Assembly (NCBI RefSeq): GCF_011250645.1
Contig: NZ_JAANNO010000008.1
Location: 77,894 to 141,893, forward strand
Source of the DNA: Motilibacter aurantiacus
GTDB taxonomy: Bacteria; Actinomycetota; Actinomycetes; Motilibacterales; Motilibacteraceae
DNA length: 64,000 bases
Direction: 5' to 3'
Each line of letters starts with the position of its first letter. Position 1 is the first letter of the stretch. Shown here piece after piece: positions 50,191 to 58,914 of the stretch. The translations under genes were made by a program, and so were the position numbers. A model generated the notes under the pieces. The model saw only the letters and a program-made list of their open reading frames with translations, was not told where the DNA came from and did not search any database.

Positions 50191-52095
50191 CTACTTGGCG
50201 ATGCCCGCAGCCTTGGCGGCGGCGGCCCCGCCCACGACCGGCAGCTCGAGGCGGTTGTCCCGCGGGTCGAGGGTGACGACCGAGCCGAGCGCGTCGCCGG
50301 CGACACCCCAGTTGGCGTCGCTGCCGGAGACGATCACGGCGAGCCGGTGGCCCTTGGCGAAGATGTAGTCCTCGGGCTGCAGCTTGATCTCGACGCTGCG
50401 CGGCTGGTTGGGCGTGAGGTTGCGCGCGCGCTCCAGGGACTGGATGTTGAGCGCGTCCTGGATGCCGCGGGTCACGAGCTCCTGCGGCGTCTCGATGAGC
50501 CGCTCGGCCATGTGGAAGTAGCAGCCGTCGTCGGCCGCGGAGCTCTCGCCCCAGCAGTCGAACGTGGTCAGGGTCTGCGCACCGTCACCGGTCGTCGAGA
50601 GGCGCGTGCCCGTCCCGAGGTCGACCAGGAAGGCCGAGAAGTTCGTGTCGGTGCTGTTGACCTTGACACGCAGCGAGACGGTGGCCGTGCCGGAGAAGTG
50701 CAGGTCGTCCGCGAGCGGCTCGGTCATGTAGACGAGGCGGTTGGGGTTGGGCGTCGTCAGGTTGCCGGTGATGCTCGCGGCGGTCGGGTTGTTCGCCGGC
50801 GGCTGCTCCGGCAGGCGCGCCTCGGTGTAGCTCTTGCTGACGCCGGCCTTCGACCGGTGCAGCGCGATGCCGCCGACCGCCGTGGTGTTCGGCTGCAGGT
50901 AGAGGCTGGTCTTCGCCGCGCCCGGCTGCGGCCAGTCGGCGGCGGTGACCCAGTTGAGCGGGGTCTGCTCGATGTCGGCGATCGGCTCGTCCAGGATGCC
51001 GTTCTCGACGCCCTGCAGCTCGTGGTCGAACCAGCGGTGCAGGGTGTTCACCCAGTCGTTGCGGCGGATGTCGAACGGGTCGACGTGGCCGACCTGGGAG
51101 ATCCAGATCTTGCGCGTGACGTCGTTCTCGGCGAGGTCGTACCACCACTCGGAGAACTGGCTGCCGCGGACGTTGTGGTCGTTGATGCCGTGGTAGACGA
51201 AGACCGAGGCCTTCACCTTCGAGGCGTCCGGCCGGTAGTCGCGTGCGGCCCAGTAGGGCGTGTAGTCGCCGGTCTCGTCGCCGTCGTTCTCGTTGAGCCA
51301 GGTGCGGGTCGGGGCGCAGTAGGCCCGGCGGCTCGGCGTCGTGACGGTGTTCGCCAGCGACGAGGGGTAGTTCGTGTTGTGCCGCAGGCCGCCGGTACGC
51401 GAGTACTCGTACCAGCTGGAGATCGCCGAGATCGGGACGATCGTCGAGAGGCCCTCGATCCCGGTCGCGGCCGCGGCGTTGGCCAGGGTGCCGTCGTAGG
51501 ACTTGCCGATCATGCCGGTCCTGCCGTTGTGCCAGCCGGCCGAGACGGCGGTGCCGTCGGCGTAGCGGCCGGCACGGCGGCCGTTCAGCCAGTCGATCGT
51601 CGCGAGCGCGGCCGCGGTGTCGCTCGGGCCACCGGTCAGGACGCAGCCGTTGGAGCTCGCGGTGCCGATCATGTCGCTGAGGACCACGGCGTAGCCGCGC
51701 GGCACGAAGTAGTTGTCGTAGAAGAGCGGCCACTTGTCGAGCAGGCCGTCCCCGTCGGAGTCGACCTTGCACTCGCCCTCGTTGCCGCGGCAGGAGGTGA
51801 CGTAGTACGGGCTGGCGTCCATGATGACCGGGACCTTGAGCCCGTCGGCGGTCGCCTTCGGACGCATGATGTCGAACGCAGCGACGTCCTTCTTGCCGTC
51901 GTTGTCCGTGTCGACGTCCGTGTCGACGAACACCCGCTCGCGGATGGCGTCGGCGTAGCCGAACACCGGTGCGGTGACGCCGTTCGAGATCACGATGCCG
52001 GGGTTCGGCTCGGCCTGTGCGGCCGTGGCCAAGGTCGGCAGCAGCGACAGCGCTGCCACCGGGACGAGCATTCTGCTCAGCCGTCTTGCGCCCAT
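50191..52095 (-). CDS. Secreted S15/CocE-NonD family peptidase or esterase (Xaa-Pro dipeptidyl-peptidase-like)
   Basis: The 634-residue protein has a signal peptide (MGARRLSRMLVPVAALSLLP, cleavage near AQAEP). The catalytic domain (about 50-400) includes MIGKSYDGTLANAAAA with the nucleophile Ser near residue 198, VFVYHGINDHNV and SQVGHVDPF (Asp and His of the triad). A C-terminal jelly-roll domain (about 430-620, FSGTATVSLRVKV, LVDLGTGTRL) is the X-Pro/CocE domain. It cleaves X-Pro peptides or esters outside the cell. AGGAGG lies 9 bases before ATG 52095. Terminators isolate it on both sides. Confidence 0.88.
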   Translation of the reverse strand: MGARRLSRMLVPVAALSLLPTLATAAQAEPNPGIVISNGVTAPVFGYADAIRERVFVDTDVDTDNDGKKDVAAFDIMRPKATADGLKVPVIMDASPYYVTSCRGNEGECKVDSDGDGLLDKWPLFYDNYFVPRGYAVVLSDMIGTASSNGCVLTGGPSDTAAALATIDWLNGRRAGRYADGTAVSAGWHNGRTGMIGKSYDGTLANAAAATGIEGLSTIVPISAISSWYEYSRTGGLRHNTNYPSSLANTVTTPSRRAYCAPTRTWLNENDGDETGDYTPYWAARDYRPDASKVKASVFVYHGINDHNVRGSQFSEWWYDLAENDVTRKIWISQVGHVDPFDIRRNDWVNTLHRWFDHELQGVENGILDEPIADIEQTPLNWVTAADWPQPGAAKTSLYLQPNTTAVGGIALHRSKAGVSKSYTEARLPEQPPANNPTAASITGNLTTPNPNRLVYMTEPLADDLHFSGTATVSLRVKVNSTDTNFSAFLVDLGTGTRLSTTGDGAQTLTTFDCWGESSAADDGCYFHMAERLIETPQELVTRGIQDALNIQSLERARNLTPNQPRSVEIKLQPEDYIFAKGHRLAVIVSGSDANWGVAGDALGSVVTLDPRDNRLELPVVGGAAAAKAAGIAK

Positions 52096-52204
52096 GGGGC
52101 GGGTCCTCCTGCTGTCTGCGGTGGTGCACCGAACGGTGCCCGCCGCTGTCCTACACAGCGCAGAGGTGAAGGGGAAGGGAAGTAGCAGTGTCGTAACAGA
52201 ACTT

Positions 52205-52218
52205 CCGACAGATGTCGG
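52205..52218. promoter_or_regulatory. Inverted repeat upstream of the S15 peptidase
   Basis: CCGACA-GA-TGTCGG is a 6-2-6 inverted repeat 110 bases before the peptidase start, in an AT-richer stretch. It is a candidate operator. Confidence 0.35.
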
Positions 52219-52248
52219 GCAGGCCGTCTCGCATCCTGGACGAACGTG

Positions 52249-52284
52249 CGTCGGGGCCCGCTCCCGGAGGAGCGGGCCCCGACG
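52249..52284 (-). terminator. Distal terminator of the ThuA-PQQ gene
   Basis: CGTCGGGGCCCGCTCC (52249-52264) and GGAGCGGGCCCCGACG (52269-52284) form a perfect 16-bp stem with a 4-base loop. It is the second of two hairpins met by transcription of the large gene. Confidence 0.85.
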
Positions 52285-52294
52285 GGCTGTCGAC

Positions 52295-52332
52295 GGGGTG
52301 CGGCCGGCCTCAGTCGGCGCCGGCCGCACCCC
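52295..52332 (-). terminator. Proximal terminator of the ThuA-PQQ gene
   Basis: GGGGTGCGGCCGGC (52295-52308) and GCCGGCCGCACCCC (52319-52332) form a perfect 14-bp stem, 15 bases after the stop at 52348. Confidence 0.85.
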
Positions 52333-52347
52333 GGGGCTCGGGCTCCC

Positions 52348-55300
52348 TTACGGGGCCGTCACCCCCTGGCCGTTGAAGCGCAGCCAGTTGAGGGTGAACA
52401 GGTTGCCCGTCGGCTGGCCGGCAGCACCGGTCGCCTTGAAGACGAGGAAGACCTGGTTCGCCCCCGCACCGGTCAGGCTCGCGGGCAGGGCGACGTTCTG
52501 CGTGTTCATGGTGTTGTTGCCGGTGTTGAGCACCGGGATCGTCGCCGCCAGGGTGCCGGTGGGCGAGCCGAGGCGGACCTCGATGTTCGCCCGGGTCGTG
52601 CCCGCGGGAGCCGCGGGGTTGGTGCCCGCGACGCGCAGGTCGACCGACGTCATGTTGGCGAAGTTGAGCGGCTCCGACAGCGTGAGGTAGTCGCCGTTGT
52701 CGATGCTCTGGACGGCGACGTTCTGCGAGACGCCGACCGGGCTCGGGTCGTTGACGAACGTCACGTTCGTCCCCGACGTCTGCCAGGTCTCGGCCTCCTG
52801 GAAGCGCTGCTGGATCTGCACCTGGCCGGTGCCGGTCAGGCCGCCGTTGTCGGTGTACGACGCGCTGAACGCGCCGAACAGGTGACCACCGGCGTGGTCG
52901 GCCTGCGCCGTCGTCGTCTGGTAGACGCCGGAGCAGCCGGTGAAGGACCCCTCCCCGTGCCCGTGCGTGTCGTGCCCGAGCACGAAGGTCACCTGGACAC
53001 GGCTGCAGTCGACGGCGCCGTCCTCCGGGTCGGTCACCGTGACCGACCAGGCGACGCGGTCACCGAAGGAGAAGAAACCGCCGTTGGTCGGGGTCGTGAC
53101 CGTCACGGTGGGTGCGGTGTTGCCGACGACCACGGTGACCGTCGTGGTGCCGCTCTGGCCCGCCGAGTTGGTGACGGTGAGCCGTGCCGCACGCGTGCCG
53201 TTCGTCGTGTACGTGAACGACGGGTTGGCCTCGGTCGAGTCGGTCGTCCCGTTCCCGTCGAAGTCCCACGCGTAGGTCAGCACGCCGCCGGTCGGCTCGG
53301 TCGAGCCGGCGCTGGAGAACTGGACCGTCAGCGGGGAGCTGCCGGAGGAGGGGGTGGCCGACGCGACCGCGGTCGGAGCCCGCTGGCCCTTGTACTCGAA
53401 GCGCACGAGCTTCGCGTCCGGGTTGGCCCGGAAGAAGCCGTCGCCGTAGGTCAGGAGGTACAGGCTGCCGTCCGGCCCGAACTCCATGTCCATGACGTTG
53501 TCGCAGAGGAACGGCTGCGTCGGCGACGCCGTCTCACCGCACGGCAGCGTCGTGTTGATCTTCAGCACGTTGCCCTGGGCGTCGAGCGACACCTCGCGCA
53601 TCCAGTCACGCGCGAACTCGCCGATGAAGAACTTCCGGTCGAAGTACTCCGGGAACTTCGTCGGGCTCGCCAGGTCGGGGTCGTAGTTGTACGGAGCCGC
53701 GCCCTGCGGGCCGACGCCACCGGTCCCGAGCTCGGGGAAGAGCTGCGGGCAGCGCGTCGTGCCGGAGCCGTTGTAGTACGCCAGGCAGGGGGTGCCCAGC
53801 GGGTTGGCGGCGTTGTTGTCCTGGTACGAGTACCAGATCTGCGGGTTGGTGATCCGCGGGGTGGTCACCCGACCGGTGTTCCAGATCGACTCGTTGTCCG
53901 GTCCCTGCGTCGTGCGACCGCAGTTGTGCTGCTGCGGCGGGTTGTCCAGCGGGGTGGAGGTGTTGAAGTTCCACCGGTAGTACGGGAGGTCCGTCCGGTA
54001 GCAGAGCGGCCAGCCGTAGTTCGCCGGCGCACGCACGACCTCGACGCGACCCGTGCCCGCCGGGCCACGGAAGTTCTCCGGGACCTGGGAGTCGGGCGAG
54101 TAGTCGGTGATGTACGCGACGTCGAACTTGTCGAGCGTGATGCGGAACGGGTTGCGGAAGCCCATCGCGTAGATCTCGGGACGGGTCTGGTTCGTCGTGT
54201 CCGCGGACTCGGGGAAGAGGTTGCCCGCGGGGCTGGTGTAGCTGCCGTCCTCGTTGACCTTGATGCGCAGCGCCTTGCCGCGCAGGTCGTTGGTGTTGAG
54301 CGAGGAGCGGCGGGCGTCGACGAAAGGCGCCTGGAACCAGTTGCCCTGCTGCGTCGTGGCGACGGGCGCGGTCGGGGCGGTCGTGCCGGTCGTGGTCAGT
54401 GCGCTGGCGTCCGCCGTGATCTGCGGGACGTCCGTCATCGTGTACTGGCCACGGAAGTTGATCGTGAGGTTGCCGGTGCTCGCGTTGGGGTTGGTCCCCG
54501 TGCCGGTGACCGCGACGTCTCCGGGCTCCACGTTGCTGAGCGCCTCGAGGGCGGCGAGGACCGCGGCGGGGGCGGCGTTGTACGCGATCGGAGCGGTGGT
54601 CTGGCCGTTGAACGTGATGGTGAAGGTGCCACCGGTGGCGTTCAGCGAGCGGACCGTCTGGCTCTCGTTCGTCTTCATGTCGTTGAACGGGCCGAAGCCC
54701 CCGGAGTTGCCGGCACCCGCAGGGGTGTCGTCACCGGTCACGAGCCAGAGGTTGTTCTGGGAGTCGAAGTCGATGTCACCGGCGACGTGGCAGCACGCCC
54801 CGCGGTTGACCTCGACCTTCATGATCTTCTGCTCCGACGCGAGGTCGAGGCTGGCCGGGGTGCTTCCGCTGGCCTCGACGAGCTTGAAGCGGCTGAGCTG
54901 GAAGTAGCCCTGCCACACGTCCCACGCGTCGCGCGAGGCGGCGGTGTTCGGCGCGGCACCGCTCGGCGTACGGCCGGTGGCCGGGTCACCGAAGGGCTTG
55001 CCGGTGATCTCGGAGACGCCCTCCATCTGGACCGGCGCGTAGTAGAGGTAGACCCACTTGTTCTGGGCGAAGTTGTTGTCCACCTCGGGGCCGTACATGC
55101 CGTCCTCGTTGACGGTGTACTGCGGGATGTTCGCGATGACGGTGTTCGTGCCGGCCTTGGGGTCGATCAGGCGGACGCGGCCCTCGCGCGAGGTCTCGAG
55201 GACACGGCCGTCGGGCAGCACGTCGAAGCCGATCGGCTCGCCGAGCTGGGTGGTGTCGTTCTGGTTGCTGGCGAGCACCGTCTGGGTGTAGTTGGACACG

Positions 55301-57171
55301 ACCGTGGCGCCGCAGTCACCGAGGCCGCCGGTCGCCCAGGAGAGCGCACCACCGAGCGAGCTGATGAAGAACTGGTTGGCGTAGGCGGCGGAGCTCAGGC
55401 CGAGGCCGGTGTAGAGCGAGCGGCCGCCCTGGAAGTCCTGGCACCACATGATCGGGTGGTCGATGCCCATCGTGCCGCCACCGGCGGTCAGCGTGGACTC
55501 GTCCAGCGTCGCGAGGACGTGCTGCTTGCCCCGGACGTTGGCCTGGAAGTTGTACCAGGGCTCGTTGAACTTCGTGCCGGTCTGGTTGACCGAGGTGGTG
55601 GTGCCGAGGCTGTGGTTCCACCGCTCCGGCAGGCCGGCCGAGGCCGGGTGGACGCGGTCCACGGCCTTGACGACGCCCGGGCCCGACGGGGTCATGCCCG
55701 CCGCGCGGGTGCCGAGCAGGTTGGTGAAGAACTGCCAGTCGGTCTCGGTCTCGACGGCCGAGCCCACGCCCACGAAGCCGCCGCCGGCGCGGATGAACGC
55801 CTCGAACGCGGCCTGCTGGGCGTCGTCGAGGACGTCACCGGAGGTGTTGAGGAAGACCACCGCGTCGTACGGCTCCAGGCCGTCGGCGGTGAAGCGCCGC
55901 GCGTCCTGCGTCACGTCGACCTCGAACCCGAGCTGGGTGCCGAGGGTGGTGAGCGCCTCCTGGCCGGCCGAGGAGGTGCCGGGGTACTTGGCGCCGGCCT
56001 GCTTGGTGAAGGCGAGGACCTTGAACTCCGTGGCGTCGCGCGCCTGCAGGGTCGCGATCAGGTCGCGCGCCATGTCGACGAGCTCGTTGCGGAGCGCGAT
56101 GTCGTCCTCGTCGCCCTTGATCTGGTTCTCCGCGCGAGCGATGAACTGCTCGAGGAACGCGATCGCCCGGGTCTCGGAGCCCTCGGTGTAGGCGGTGCGC
56201 GCCCGGCTCAGCCGGTCGGAGATGCTCGCCGAGGCGGCGCCGGCGAGGTCACCGGAGGTCGTCGCCGCGTTCACGCGGTCGGTGAGCTCGCGGAAGGACG
56301 TGCAGTTGCCCTCCGCCACGCCCGCGGTCCACTCGATGCCGCCGAGGATGTTCTTGAGGAAGCGCGGGTCCTCGTAAGAGGCCTCGGTGTGGCCCATGCC
56401 CTGGTAGAAGGACCGGCCGCCCTCGAAGTTCTGGCACCACGAGATGGGGTGGTCGTTGCCCATCCGCTGGTTGTTGTTGACGTACGTCGCCTCGGTCAGC
56501 GTCTGGAGCACGTGGACGCCGGGGCGGGGGTTCACGTTGAAGTTGTAGAGCTCGTCGGTGCGCGCCCAGACCGGCGGCAGGTGCTGCGTCGAGGGGTGGG
56601 TGAGGTCCTCGGTGCGCACCTGGACCGGGGTCGTGCCCGGGGGGTGGCTGGCGAAGCGCGCGCCGCCGCCGGTGAGCTGGCCGTACCACGGCACGGTGTG
56701 CATGGTGTCGGTCGCGGCGTGGATGCCCACATAGCCGCCGCCGGCTCGGATGTAGCCCTGCATGGCGGCCGTCTCCGACGCGTTGAGCAGCGTCGGCGTC
56801 GCCGGGTTGAGGGAGTTCGTGCCGTCGACCGTCGAGATGAAGATCAACGTCTTGTACTGCGCGAGGTTCGCCGCCGTGGTGAACGGCGTCGTCTCGAGCT
56901 TGGTCGCGCCCGGGACGGAAGCAGCGGTCTGCTGCGGGTCGAACACGTCGACGGTGAAGCCGTTGGCGCGCCCGAGCGCGATGACCGCGCGGGTGCCCTC
57001 GTCGATGCTGGAGTGGCGGAAGCCCAGCGTCTTGCCGACCACGAGAACCTTGTACTCGTCGGCGGCTGCCGCCGACGAGGTGAACGCGGAAGCGGTGACC
57101 GCTCCCACTGCCGGCACGACCATCGCCGTGCCGACTGTCGCCGTGACCAGGCGACGTAGGACTTGTCTCAT
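52348..57171 (-). CDS. Giant secreted ThuA-ThuA-PQQ sugar dehydrogenase-PKD-CBM6 protein
   Basis: The 1607-residue protein has a signal peptide (1-38) and then two ThuA domains (about 41-285 and 383-612). Both carry the IRAGGG motif and a WCQ-plus-GGRS segment, and a helical linker separates them. A GSDH-type PQQ sugar dehydrogenase follows (about 625-1262; GACCHVAGDIDFD, GFRNPFRITLD, NYGWPLCY, FFIGEFARDW). Residues about 836-943 form an inserted beta module (QTVRSLNATGGTFTITFNG) shared with the metalloprotease at 10092. Then come a PKD domain (about 1265-1350), an Ig-like segment with a His-rich loop (HDTHGHGEG) and a CBM6 (about 1456-1607, FQEAETW). AGAGGGGG precedes ATG 57171. A ROK regulator lies upstream. 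It likely binds and oxidises a polysaccharide-derived sugar outside the cell; substrate unknown. Confidence 0.88.
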   Translation of the reverse strand: MRQVLRRLVTATVGTAMVVPAVGAVTASAFTSSAAAADEYKVLVVGKTLGFRHSSIDEGTRAVIALGRANGFTVDVFDPQQTAASVPGATKLETTPFTTAANLAQYKTLIFISTVDGTNSLNPATPTLLNASETAAMQGYIRAGGGYVGIHAATDTMHTVPWYGQLTGGGARFASHPPGTTPVQVRTEDLTHPSTQHLPPVWARTDELYNFNVNPRPGVHVLQTLTEATYVNNNQRMGNDHPISWCQNFEGGRSFYQGMGHTEASYEDPRFLKNILGGIEWTAGVAEGNCTSFRELTDRVNAATTSGDLAGAASASISDRLSRARTAYTEGSETRAIAFLEQFIARAENQIKGDEDDIALRNELVDMARDLIATLQARDATEFKVLAFTKQAGAKYPGTSSAGQEALTTLGTQLGFEVDVTQDARRFTADGLEPYDAVVFLNTSGDVLDDAQQAAFEAFIRAGGGFVGVGSAVETETDWQFFTNLLGTRAAGMTPSGPGVVKAVDRVHPASAGLPERWNHSLGTTTSVNQTGTKFNEPWYNFQANVRGKQHVLATLDESTLTAGGGTMGIDHPIMWCQDFQGGRSLYTGLGLSSAAYANQFFISSLGGALSWATGGLGDCGATVVSNYTQTVLASNQNDTTQLGEPIGFDVLPDGRVLETSREGRVRLIDPKAGTNTVIANIPQYTVNEDGMYGPEVDNNFAQNKWVYLYYAPVQMEGVSEITGKPFGDPATGRTPSGAAPNTAASRDAWDVWQGYFQLSRFKLVEASGSTPASLDLASEQKIMKVEVNRGACCHVAGDIDFDSQNNLWLVTGDDTPAGAGNSGGFGPFNDMKTNESQTVRSLNATGGTFTITFNGQTTAPIAYNAAPAAVLAALEALSNVEPGDVAVTGTGTNPNASTGNLTINFRGQYTMTDVPQITADASALTTTGTTAPTAPVATTQQGNWFQAPFVDARRSSLNTNDLRGKALRIKVNEDGSYTSPAGNLFPESADTTNQTRPEIYAMGFRNPFRITLDKFDVAYITDYSPDSQVPENFRGPAGTGRVEVVRAPANYGWPLCYRTDLPYYRWNFNTSTPLDNPPQQHNCGRTTQGPDNESIWNTGRVTTPRITNPQIWYSYQDNNAANPLGTPCLAYYNGSGTTRCPQLFPELGTGGVGPQGAAPYNYDPDLASPTKFPEYFDRKFFIGEFARDWMREVSLDAQGNVLKINTTLPCGETASPTQPFLCDNVMDMEFGPDGSLYLLTYGDGFFRANPDAKLVRFEYKGQRAPTAVASATPSSGSSPLTVQFSSAGSTEPTGGVLTYAWDFDGNGTTDSTEANPSFTYTTNGTRAARLTVTNSAGQSGTTTVTVVVGNTAPTVTVTTPTNGGFFSFGDRVAWSVTVTDPEDGAVDCSRVQVTFVLGHDTHGHGEGSFTGCSGVYQTTTAQADHAGGHLFGAFSASYTDNGGLTGTGQVQIQQRFQEAETWQTSGTNVTFVNDPSPVGVSQNVAVQSIDNGDYLTLSEPLNFANMTSVDLRVAGTNPAAPAGTTRANIEVRLGSPTGTLAATIPVLNTGNNTMNTQNVALPASLTGAGANQVFLVFKATGAAGQPTGNLFTLNWLRFNGQGVTAP

Positions 57172-57336
57172 GCACTGCCCCCTCTGCTGCGGGTCGACCT
57201 CAATGTCGACGCTGCGCTCTGTTGCCTGCCAGGCCTCCCCACGGGCCGACACGTGGATGTCGACGGCTCCGGGCAGGCGGAAGTCACCGACCCTCGCGGC
57301 ATGCCGCGGGCCCGGAAGGCTTCCGGCTGACCCCCC

Positions 57337-57365
57337 GATTTAGGTCGGGAGGACAGCCGAATCAA
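57337..57365 (-). promoter_or_regulatory. Candidate promoter of the ThuA-PQQ gene
   Basis: On the minus strand TTGATT (57360-57365) is followed after exactly 17 bases by TAAATC (57337-57342). The transcript would have a leader of about 155 bases. Confidence 0.45.
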
Positions 57366-57456
57366 ACGCACCCGACGCGCTGCCGTCAATAGCCCGGTCC
57401 GAAACGCAACACAGGTGGGACCTGCCGACCGCCATGACATCGATTTCGCGTCGTAA

Positions 57457-57494
57457 GGCAACAGATATGTGAGGCAACGATAAGGCGGGGCAAC
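57457..57494 (-). repeat. Three GTTGCC direct repeats spaced exactly 16 bp
   Basis: On the plus strand GGCAAC begins at 57457, 57473 and 57489. The equal spacing and AT-rich filler suggest a binding array for a regulator. It lies about 90 bases upstream of the candidate -35. Confidence 0.55.
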
Positions 57495-57531
57495 TAAAAG
57501 TGCGGACTGCGCGACGGCGCGAGCGCGGCGT

Positions 57532-58824
57532 TCAGACCGAGGCGGGGGAGCGGCTCGGGGCGTTGGCGACCGCCGGCACGGTCGTGGGGTCGGCCAGGAC
57601 GCTCTCGAGCGCGACGTGGGCGCCGCCGCGGGCGGCCGCGGAGAACCCGAGAGTGGACAGCACGACCTTGCACCGGGTGGTGTCGGGGTCCACGACGCGG
57701 GCGCGGAGGCTGTCGATCATGTCCTCGAGGAAGAAGTCGCCGAGCATGGCGAAGTAGCCGCCGAGCATGATCAGCTCGGGGTCGAAGAGGTTCACCAGCA
57801 CCGAGGCGCCGGTCCCCAGGTCGGTGCCGATCTGTCGCAGGGCGGCCAGCGTGCGCTCGTGGCCCTCCTCGGCGCGGCGCCGCAGCTCGGTGAGGCGGTC
57901 CTCGACGTCCCGGGCCGGGTCGCGCACGGGGTCCTTTGGCCCGGCTGCCATGCGCAGCAGCGCGGCGAGGCCGACGGTCGTCTCCCAGCAGCCGCGCCGG
58001 CCGCACCCGCAGCGCTGGGTGCCCGCGCCCAGCGGCATGTGCCCGACCTCGCCGCTGAGCCCTGCGCTGCCGCGCAGCAGGCGGCCGTCGCTGATGACGC
58101 CGGCGCCGACGCCCACCTCACCGGTCAGGTAGACGAGGTTGTTGACCCCGGCGCCCTCCCCGGCCACGTGCTCGGCGAGGGCGGAGAGATTGGCGTCGTT
58201 GTCGACCCGGATCGGGTACGGAGGGCCGCCGAGCCGCTCGGCGACCGCGGAGGCCATCGGCATGTCGCGCCAGCCGAAGTTGGGCGCGAAGCGCAGGGTG
58301 CCGGTCGCGACGTCCACCAGCGCGGGGACGGCGACGGTCACGCCGGCCGGCGAGCTGCCCGCCGCCTCGGCCGCCGCGACCGCACGCGCCACCAGGTCGG
58401 CCGTCGCGTCCAGCACGGCCTCGGCCCCCAGGGCCGGCACGTCCAGGGGCACCCGCTCGTCCGCGACCACCCGGCCGGCGAGGTCGACGATGAGCGCGGT
58501 CATGTAGTCGACGTTGACCTCGATGCCGATGCCGCAGACCCGGCGGCCGTCGAGCTCGATGACCTGTCCCGGCCGGCCCACGGCGCCGAGCCGCTCGATC
58601 TGGCCCTCGCGCAGCAGCCCGCGCTCGACCAGCTCGGCCACCAGGCTGGACACCGTGGCCTTGTTCAGCCCGGTCTCGTCCGCCACCCGCGCCCGGGTCC
58701 GCGGCCCCTCGTCACGGAACCGGCGCAGCACGAGCGAGAGGTTGCTGCGCCGCACGAGGGCAGAGTCGGCCGGAGTCGCGGCGCCGGGGCCAGCCGACGG
58801 CCACCCTCCGGGTCCGTACACCAC
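57532..58824 (-). CDS. ROK family transcriptional regulator
   Basis: The 430-residue repressor has an N-terminal winged helix (about 25-85, TRARVADETGLNKATVSSLVAELVERGLL) and a C-terminal ROK sugar-kinase-like domain. The zinc motif CGCGRRGCWE and the sugar-binding Glu-His in GLSGEVGHMPLG are intact, as is the NDAN (DNDANLSALAE) motif. Such NagC/Mlc/XylR-type proteins release DNA on binding a sugar. GTG 58824 has GGGAGG 6 bases upstream; GTG 58821 or 58842 are possible. It lies directly upstream of the ThuA-PQQ gene on the same strand, which is its likely target. Confidence 0.91.
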   Translation of the reverse strand: MVYGPGGWPSAGPGAATPADSALVRRSNLSLVLRRFRDEGPRTRARVADETGLNKATVSSLVAELVERGLLREGQIERLGAVGRPGQVIELDGRRVCGIGIEVNVDYMTALIVDLAGRVVADERVPLDVPALGAEAVLDATADLVARAVAAAEAAGSSPAGVTVAVPALVDVATGTLRFAPNFGWRDMPMASAVAERLGGPPYPIRVDNDANLSALAEHVAGEGAGVNNLVYLTGEVGVGAGVISDGRLLRGSAGLSGEVGHMPLGAGTQRCGCGRRGCWETTVGLAALLRMAAGPKDPVRDPARDVEDRLTELRRRAEEGHERTLAALRQIGTDLGTGASVLVNLFDPELIMLGGYFAMLGDFFLEDMIDSLRARVVDPDTTRCKVVLSTLGFSAAARGGAHVALESVLADPTTVPAVANAPSRSPASV

Positions 58825-58914
58825 GAGCGACCTCCCAACCACCGGCGTGGGGACGGGGGCACGCCGGGGCTCCTTCGGGCAGACGCTACTGCAGCCCTCC
58901 GGGTTCCGTGCGCC

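Larger units (their letters stand above)
57172..57531. other. 360-base gene-free control region between the ROK gene and the ThuA-PQQ gene
   Basis: No gene is seen here. It holds, in the direction of the large gene, GTTGCC direct repeats (57457-57494), a candidate promoter (57337-57365), a hairpin CCGGAAG-g-CTTCCGG (57312-57326), a second stem CCCGA/TCGGG (57334-57349) overlapping the -10, and about 140 bases of GC-rich leader. No known riboswitch class was recognised. Confidence 0.6.

Noticed and set aside
47839-52185. Very long open frame on the plus strand across the kinase and peptidase genes
   Set aside because: It is the mirror of two real minus-strand genes with full domains. High GC3 keeps the opposite strand open. 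Its Arg/Gly/Val-rich translation shows no domain.
52246-57159. Open frame of more than 1600 codons on the plus strand
   Set aside because: It is antisense to the ThuA-PQQ gene, which has a signal peptide, ribosome site and recognisable domains. The mirror frame is low-complexity.
57172-57340. Possible riboswitch in the ThuA-PQQ leader
   Set aside because: Hairpins are present, but I could not match the conserved core of cyclic di-AMP, cyclic di-GMP, cobalamin or glycine riboswitches.
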